A stretch of 64,000 nucleotides of DNA from Chrysopilus asiliformis (lineage: Eukaryota; Arthropoda; Insecta; Diptera; Rhagionidae), in assembly GCA_964034945.1 (NCBI GenBank), contig OZ035960.1, positions 24,973,487-25,037,486 on the forward strand, in the 5' to 3' direction. The position numbers were made by a program, and so were the translations under genes. Shown one piece after another: positions 57,414 through 64,000 of this stretch; the stretch's first letter is position 1, and each line of letters begins with the position of its first letter. Below the pieces are notes generated by a model that saw nothing but the letters and a program-made list of their open reading frames with translations, was not told the DNA's origin and did no database searches.

Positions 57414-59842
57414 ATGCCGACGTACACGCTTCTTCACTTTTTAGTAGCAAAAACTTGTGTACAACAAGCGACCGCTCATGTGTGTGTGGTTCTCATATAT
57501 GTGTTGTGTTTCCAGCTCATTCCTTTATTAGCTAGCACCGAGGCAACATCAATTGCCAAAATAGAAACTGCCAACAATAGAAGAATAAGGACTGGTAATT
57601 TGTTATTTACCTACCTACCTGAAAAATAAAACTACCTGCAATTGGGATTTCATTATTTGCATTCAATTTTTGTTTATTTGGGATATGTTTACGAGTCGGT
57701 GGCTAAGCAAAGACTGCCTCAATGAAATTACGCATACATGCATGCTGACGTGCTACACGAGCGACTTCGTTTGTGTGCGTAAAAAAAGACGAGAAGAACA
57801 CTTTTCGAGTGGCGACTTTTTCCCTCTTGCCGCACTCGTTTCTTTCCTACAATTTGGTGAAGTTGCGGCATGCTGATGACCGAAAGTTGCTCCGTGTACG
57901 CCCTCGCTAAGGCTGACCGCAGCAGGCCGGGAGAGGATCAGTTGAAGCATTTTTTGAAAATTATATATCAGTTCAATATAAGTAAAAGATGACGCGAATA
58001 TCATATTTGTAAGTGTAAGTAATTACAAATTTAATTTTAATTTATTGTAATTTATTCAATTGAATGAATACCCTTCAATTCTTCATTGCTACAACTCCAT
58101 ATACTCTACTAGAGATATTAGATGGATATCTACAAATATAACTATTCACATAATAAAGTAAAAATATACTAACAAATTGCACTTTTCTCACCTCCCATCA
58201 TCGGCGCATACAAACTCCAGTGAAAATAAAGAAATTGAAAGTAATCCAATAGCATAATACTAGCAAAACTACATGTGGATAGTATGGCCAAATGAACTTA
58301 GCTGTTTTAGCTACCGATCTTAAAATATATTGCCTTAAATTTAGACAGATCGCCGCACCAGACAACCAGACTGAATCCCGCAATAGTTTTTCAAACTCTG
58401 AAATATGATCCAATGGCGAATGAAAACCCCCAGCAAATATTACAAAAATAAAAAAACGAAAAGTGAAAATTCTCTACCAATGATTAAAATAGTTTTTTTT
58501 TTTTTTTGATATATTACAGCCAGAACTCATATATAAATGATGGATCAATAGACGATTGGGGCTGACGGGTCGTCACACCTCACCTAAAACCATGTTGTGG
58601 ATTTCGTATTTGGGAATAATCTTTTCATCTGAGGGTGTTATGCGGTATCTGCCCATCGGACATTGCACCATCATTGACTCTGTTACCTGTCTTGTATACA
58701 CAATGTCATTTTTTTAAATTGATCACCTGACAAATTGACATGCATTGATGCAATAAAACATTTTTAAAAAACAATTTAATTATTTTTCCATTTAGTTACA
58801 TTTATGGTGTTTTGATGTATGTATTTACTTATGACTTTATTTAATACTTAAATTATAATTTTCATAATTTCGAATTTTCCTCGTTTTTTTTTGAAAATTT
58901 AATTATTTTTAACTTATTTGTCAAATGTTCATGCATTTGATCTTAACTTTTCACATCCACCATACTTAAAACGCTTAATGTATTTTCCACTCCAATAAAG
59001 AACAAAAAAAATTCAGTGATCATCCAGGCCTATGCAAAATTACACGAAACACTCCAGTGTGCGGTACACATCATCAAATTAAAGGTGATTTATTGCTTTT
59101 TAGAGTCAGATCGTTGGGCATTTTCAAATTACCGCAAGGTGTACTAATTTTTTTTTTTTGGAAAACATTTTTTTGTTTTCAATGAATTTGTGGAATTTCA
59201 GCAAACAACAAATGTGAGAATTAATTATCAGCAATTATGTAATTCGTTGCAATAATGTTTTAATGTTTGCAATAGGAAATCACTGGCTGTGATGTCATAA
59301 TGAAGCATAGTTTGTGTGCTCAGCCGAATAAGGCGAAGATTGGATAATATTCGATGCTCTTTGAGACGCATTACCGTGATGTACTTCTTTGGATTAATTT
59401 TTTTGCGTTATGAATTTGACGAAATTATTACCTATTCTTGCCAAAACTTTGTTTCGAAATTTCAAGGTAAATTTTATCGGATTATCTCAGTTAATTGTCG
59501 AATATCTATTGCAGTTACATCATTTATCTCAATTTATCCACTTTATTATTCACTTATTTGTACTTAAAAATTCTGCACATTTCTTTTTTACTGACTTCAT
59601 AAAAATGTATAATTTGGAGATTACACCAACAGGTTATGCCAAATGCAGGCGAGTTACAGTCATGGGTACCAAGTTGGACCGCGTTCTTCTAAATTGAGTT
59701 ACTCTTTTTCATCTATCCGGCTTAAAAATCCTGTTTACGATATTAAACATTTGTATTTTATATTTTACATATTTTGTATCGTAAATTGGAATTTTCAGGC
59801 GGATCTAAGCCAGATTATGAGCCAAAAAAGCAGCCAAACTGA
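57414..59842 (+). CDS. Candidate two-exon small secreted peptide gene
   Basis: Exon 57414-57594 starts MPTYTLLHFLVAKTCV, contains a signal-peptide-like hydrophobic stretch (CVVLIYVLCFQLIPLLAS) and continues TEATSIAKIETANNRRIRTG up to a GTAATT donor. An acceptor (attttcag, AG at 59797-59798) fits in phase and gives GSKPDYEPKKQPN and stop at 59840-59842. In the other phase the second exon would read SQIMSQKSSQTDSLDCDSAA to a stop at 59897, also coding-like. The join across 2.2 kb is inference and I recognise no family. Upstream, 'gtgttgtgtttccag' (ending 57514) is an alternative acceptor. Confidence 0.3.
57611..57635 (-). promoter_or_regulatory. Weak candidate recursive splice site
   Basis: Minus strand: TTTTATTTTTCAG directly followed by GTAGGTAGG (junction 57619/57618). 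It is weaker than the site at 53066/53067 because the tract is short and the donor is not consensus. Confidence 0.25.
57636..59798. other. Unclassified sequence between the two candidate exons
   Basis: 57690-57950 is less AT-biased and open on both strands (57670-57876 plus, 57753-58004 minus); neither frame is recognised. The rest is AT-rich with a T-run at 58493-58507. Confidence 0.35.
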
Positions 59843-60052
59843 CAGCCTTGACTGCGATTCGGCTGCATTCAGCCAGAATGTGCAGACAAGCGACTAAACT
59901 ACAAAACTTTAAGAAATTGCAATATCTTATATCTAATCTGTCCCCTTTATGTGCCGTTACCATGCCATTTGATTTTATTTATATATTAAAATTTCTCTTT
60001 TTTTGAAAATTGGATGTTTTAAAAAATTTCTCGGAATTTAATTTTATAGTAA

Positions 60053-60312
60053 AAACATAACAAAAGCTATAATTGCCAATTTGGCAATTATTGAAAACCC
60101 GTATGGTGATATTCGTACCAAAATTCCACTTTGAAGTCAAACTTTCCAATAAGATTTTTTAAAACTTATTGCAATCGGATTTTGATGTATGAGAGTTTTA
60201 TGTAAAATCATATCCTAAATAACTTTTGTTCTTGTACTTTTTTGATAAGATGCACCGTATATTCGCAAAAAATATTTTCGTTTGTATGGGGGGTACCCCC
60301 CCCCCCCCCGCC
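60053..60312 (+). repeat. GTCY repeat family A, copy 8, truncated at an expanded C-run
   Basis: The inner end is normal, but after GGGGGGTA the C-tract is expanded to about 17 and the family A sequence stops. The outer half, including the core and GTCY tract, is missing. Confidence 0.85.
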
Positions 60313-60389
60313 CTCATTTCTTTCACGTTCAATTCAGCCTGTCTCAAAAACTACATTTAAATTTCAAAGCATGTAAAACGGACAATCAA

Positions 60390-60605
60390 TTGTAGTAATT
60401 TTTTGAAATCTTTCGAAAACTATGCAATTTAATGAAAAAATGCATATAATCAAATTAAAAGGAAATAATATTTCCCGCATTTTTTAACGGTTTTTATGTA
60501 CTTCTAACAATATATTTGAAAAAACATTATTTTTTACATATATTTTTCCGAAACTAAATATTGCAGAGGAAAGTTTTGTGTTGATCACGAGTGATATTTT
60601 TTTAC
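60390..60605 (-). repeat. GTCY repeat family D, reverse, truncated
   Basis: It includes 'tttcccgcattttttaacgg' and 'ccgaaactaaatattgcaga', matching in reverse the copy at 23165. It begins shortly after the truncated family A copy; the intervening 60313-60390 contains a diverged core ('aaatttcaaagcatgtaaaa'). Confidence 0.65.
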
Positions 60606-62934
60606 AATGCATGTACAACAAATCAGTGTACTTCCACATATTTTCTTAAAATTTTTAAGACTACAATTATGCCCGACAAATCCTTAAAAGGTCAAAATGA
60701 CTCACAGATCAAATTATTGTTATAGCTGAAATTAAAAGTGGACAAATGGTATACGAAATTGTTGTCGAGTTTTCCATTAATTCCAATCGATCAAAAAAAT
60801 TTAATCATTGCTGCCTTAAATTGTGTAAAAATAAAAGCGTCACATTTACGAGTTATTTCATTTCGCTGAGTTACTTTCGATTTCATTGGAATCTCAATCT
60901 CGAAACCCTTTTTTTTTATCTTAGAAATCACCCAACCGAGAACGTCGGCCATCGATTGAGTCTTAAAGATCTTAAGATTGCTGGATTTTTTTTTCTTACT
61001 ACAGATTTTGATATGCTTTGAACTGTAGTGAATATCGCCTGTTGGAAAACCAATAAAAGGTTTAAAAAAATACTCTCGTATCTCCTGCCTGCAGGTGAGT
61101 ATAAGAAAAGAGAGAGAGAAAAAAAAACAATTGCAATGTTTGTAATTTTTCCCTTTCGATTTCATATTTCCAATGCAATTAAAAATACGTGGGAATCGCC
61201 AATTTTCCTAGCCATTCGATTCATGTTGGTTTTATTATTATTAAGTATAGATTGTTGTTATGTATCTTTTCTTTGATATCTACTGAATTTATTGCCAAGT
61301 ATTGAGCCCTGGTTTTAGTTAGCTGCCGATCAATGTGAAAATATCACATAATGAGTAATTATAATTGAAACAAAAGGTATTGCACTCTGAATGAGCCAAC
61401 AAACGGAAAAACTGAATTAATAATTTTTCATTTTGAAAATAAATCCCAACAAAACCGAATGAAATTGAAATAGAGCTCAATCGAATGCAACAACCTTTCA
61501 AGGTTCAAGTCACGTTCTTGATCTGAGGTGACTTGGTGGAAAAACTGAATATGTGTCAATTTTCTAGTCCATTTGAAATCAATTGTTCACCGACATAATC
61601 AGCCATTGGATATTTTCTCAGGAGTTCTTAGTAGAACTATTTCTTGAGTAACATTGGAAGGTTTTTTTTTGCGTTTTTCGTAAGAGTTGCATGGGTTTAC
61701 AAGGATTTCTGATTGAAATGTTTGATTGTTAACCATATGTTGTAAAAATATTTTAAAATACAACCAACTTCACATACAAGCTACTCCTCGGTTATTACAG
61801 CAACATTTTTTTCACATTTTCTTGAAATATTGAAAAAACACCACGTCTATAAGATAATTCATACCAAATAACTTTATTTTGCCAATTCCACAAAAAAAAA
61901 ATTTTTTTTATCAAAAATCATAAATTTTTTTTATCATTAAATTCTTATTGATGAAAATTAAGCGGTTTTTAAACCGGTTAAAAAATGTCTACGTAATCGC
62001 CAGTGAATTTGAAATTATTTAAAACCAAGATTAATATTTTTTTCCACTAGTTTTGTTGTAATTTTGTGCAAATACCAGTAAAAAATCAGATTTATATTCA
62101 AAACTGTGAAAAATTGTCCCGGAACGATTTTAAATATGCACAAAAAAAAATTTTATGGCGATAAAAGTTTTATTTCTTGATTTGTGGTTAGCGTATTGTT
62201 TGGCGTACACCCTCACCTCATAAATTTTGATGATTTTTTGTTAACTCGATGGTGAAGATTAAGCAATTTCAGCTCAGTCACACCTTGAAGGATCATCGCA
62301 TTAATTTTTTTCAAAAAACTCGATCGTTGAGTTTTATAACAAATTGTATCAATCTTTTACGGTAATACCGGGTGATTCTTTTTAGATATTTATTAACCTG
62401 TTATCGAAATATTAAAAAAAAGACTGTTTTTTCTTTCGTCTCCGGTTTGAAATTACGGAAACAAATTCAAACCGCATGCAAAATCCAAGTGCAAGAAGGC
62501 ATTTTGCCGCAAATTGCAAACGAAGCCTTATAGTAGACCAACATTTTTTATACACCCTTAACCACACTCAAATCAGCACTTTTCGCATTCACTCTTAAAG
62601 TACCTACTTAACTGAAATTTCAAGACACTCTTTGTCAAGATGCAATTTAATAACCTTTTATAAAGGTCTGAAATTTAGAAAAAAAAAATTAGTGATGTGT
62701 GCGAACAGAACGCATTTCTGTGTGCGAACAAACGGTTATATTTCCGAAATTTCTTTATCGAAACATATTTGGTTGCAACATCATTTAAGATTTAAACGAA
62801 TTTTCTTCTTCAAATTAAACTTGTATATTTTTCATGCATTTACTGGTAGTAAGTAAGAAGAAAAATTGAGGTTTTGCTGTGTTGTTATCAAACACACACA
62901 GAGTAGTGATGTATAGCATCTTTTATTGACGGTT
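60606..62934. other. AT-rich sequence, one splice-bounded candidate exon
   Basis: Apart from 61005-61094 no gene or repeat is recognised. Frames at 60746-61021, 60791-61165 and 62632-62856 have no motif. Confidence 0.45.
61005..61094 (+). other. Candidate non-coding (UTR or lncRNA) exon
   Basis: A strong acceptor (tttttttttcttactacag) and a strong donor (CAG/GTGAGTATA) bound 90 nt. All three forward frames contain stops, so it cannot be an internal coding exon. Confidence 0.3.
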
Positions 62935-63245
62935 TTTGATCATGACGTACGTGGTATACGTTATGGGTATGTCCGTGCATCTGTCTGTCAGGCTGTCCAT
63001 TTTACGTATCTTAAATAACTCGAGAACGCGTTGAGCTAGCGACTTGAAATTTTTTGTAAATAAATTCTATAAAAATCAGGAAAAGTAATGGTAGCTATAA
63101 CGTGAACCTCTAATACAATTATTTTGAGAAAATAGGGTTTTTTGAAAATTTTCTCGAAAACTATGCACTTTTGGAAAAAAATAAATATAAAAAATTTTCT
63201 GCATTTTATATTATATAACAAATTAGAATCGTATCAGAAACTGGT
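62935..63245 (-). repeat. GTCY repeat family D, reverse
   Basis: It has 'catctgtctgtcaggctgtc', 'ttacgtatcttaaataactc', 'gagaacgcgttgagctagcg' and 'acttgaaattttttgtaaat', and ends near 'cgtatcagaaactggtctga'. Confidence 0.7.
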
Positions 63246-63685
63246 CTGATGGCACTTATTTTTATGCGTTAATTTTTCCTAAACAATTTCACGAGTCTTC
63301 TGAGTGGATTATCACCGTTTTACAAAAACGCCTTGCGTAAACTGAAATTTAGCAAAAAATTTTAGGGTTAAAATGGCACGAGCTTTTTTTTAATTCCGAC
63401 TTTTCGAGTTTTTTTTTAAATCTGAATTTTCATTCTCACAATTTTTTCTAAAACTACATTTTTTTGACATATGTAAAGTCTATAAAAAAAATTTCGCAAA
63501 AATTAGGTAAAACCCATTTTCGACATAATTTTTATTTAATTCCAAAAATTTGTAACACATTCAACTCGTCATACTTTTCCGAAAGAGGGGGGTGGGAGGT
63601 CTGCGGTAGTGTCCTCTATATAACGATCCAAAGGGAGCTGTGCTTCGGCATTAAATGACATTTCACCAACCTATATTTATATTTA
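63246..63685. other. AT-rich sequence without recognisable gene
   Basis: Nothing identified up to the start of the mariner at the window edge. Confidence 0.5.
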
Positions 63686-64000
63686 TTGGTTTGGGGAATA
63701 TGTTCGTAGCGTTTTTATATTTTCTTTTGTTTTACAACGATTTTTTGCTGTTAGATAAAGTGTATAATATTCATTCGATAGAGATTTTTCTGGTCTACAA
63801 AACTGTGCTAATCATTTTTTTGAGTAATTTAATTTTTTATTATTTTTCTGGCTTGGAAATGGAATATCCAGGAGGTAAAAATCAGCATTTTCGACACCAG
63901 CTCTTCTTCGCTTTTCAACGAGGCGAAAAAGCTGCTGAAGCAACCGTATACGGAGAAGGTGTCATAGGCGAGTCTACAGCACGGAAATGGTTTGCAAAGT
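63686..64000 (+). mobile_element. Mariner transposon, 5' part, cut by the window edge
   Basis: TTGGTTTGGGGAATATGTTC after a TA (63684-63685) resembles a mariner terminus, and a transposase start codon follows 173 bp later, the usual distance. The other end is outside the window. This is a different lineage from the element at 36818-38110. Confidence 0.7.
63859..64000 (+). CDS. Mariner transposase N-terminus, partial
   Basis: 47 codons are open from ATG 63859: MEYPGGKNQHFRHQLFFAFQ, then RGEKAAEATVYGEGVIGEST and ARKWFAK. This is the first helix-turn-helix of mariner transposases of the mellifera/cecropia type. Compared with the usual arrangement, a few residues appear to be missing between KAAEA and VYGEG, so it may be defective. 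Catalytic parts are beyond the window. Confidence 0.75.
   Translation, partial: MEYPGGKNQHFRHQLFFAFQRGEKAAEATVYGEGVIGESTARKWFAK

Overview
This window is AT-rich eukaryotic DNA from an arthropod, most likely an insect. The basis is the transposon mix (a Harbinger element with spliced genes, irritans-type and other mariners, DD41D/rosa-like, pogo-like, piggyBac-like, hAT-like and MULE-like short elements), GT-AG introns, and three or four dispersed repeat families built around a GTCY (GTCC/GTCT) microsatellite as in the dipteran 'mini-me' repeats. The order of insect cannot be settled from the sequence. There are no bacterial features, CRISPR arrays, rRNA genes or intact tRNA genes.

The only clearly recognisable protein genes belong to transposons. 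At 1928-5436 lies a nearly complete Harbinger element with both of its genes: a three-exon DDE transposase on the plus strand and a four-exon Myb/SANT-like protein on the minus strand. Both read open once the GT-AG introns are removed, except that the first few transposase residues are not located. At 36818-38110 is a mariner with perfect 30-bp inverted repeats, TA duplications and an uninterrupted 349-residue DD34D transposase. Broken elements include three DD41D-type relics (8333-9244, 24420-24988, 34947-35506), a pogo-like relic (23911-26049) and the 5' end of another mariner cut by the window edge (63686-64000).

Short repeats occupy much of the rest. I name four GTCY families: A (about 0.55 kb, eight copies, ending in 'ccatacgggtata'), B (ending in 'tatatgatatatcatatag'), C ('agcttgcatacccgtcg'; ends next to 'tatattagtatga') and D ('ctcgagttatttaagatacg'). 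All share a core around AAATTTCAAGTC followed by the GTCY tract (on the opposite strand). Nesting gives a relative chronology: pogo relic contains family C, which contains a DD41D foldback; family B contains a DD41D MITE; a TA-flanked MITE contains family A; a hAT-like relic contains a TA-flanked element.

Host coding sequence is sparse, so the window probably lies in a large intron or gene desert. Minus-strand sites where a 3' splice site is directly fused to a 5' splice site (15932/15933 and 53066/53067; a weaker one at 57618/57619) look like recursive-splicing ratchet points. A coding-looking minus-strand open frame at 51006-51195 could be an exon of the same long gene. A possible small secreted-peptide gene lies on the plus strand (57414-57594 joined to 59799-59842). 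These host calls are tentative. Large AT-rich stretches hold nothing I can identify.
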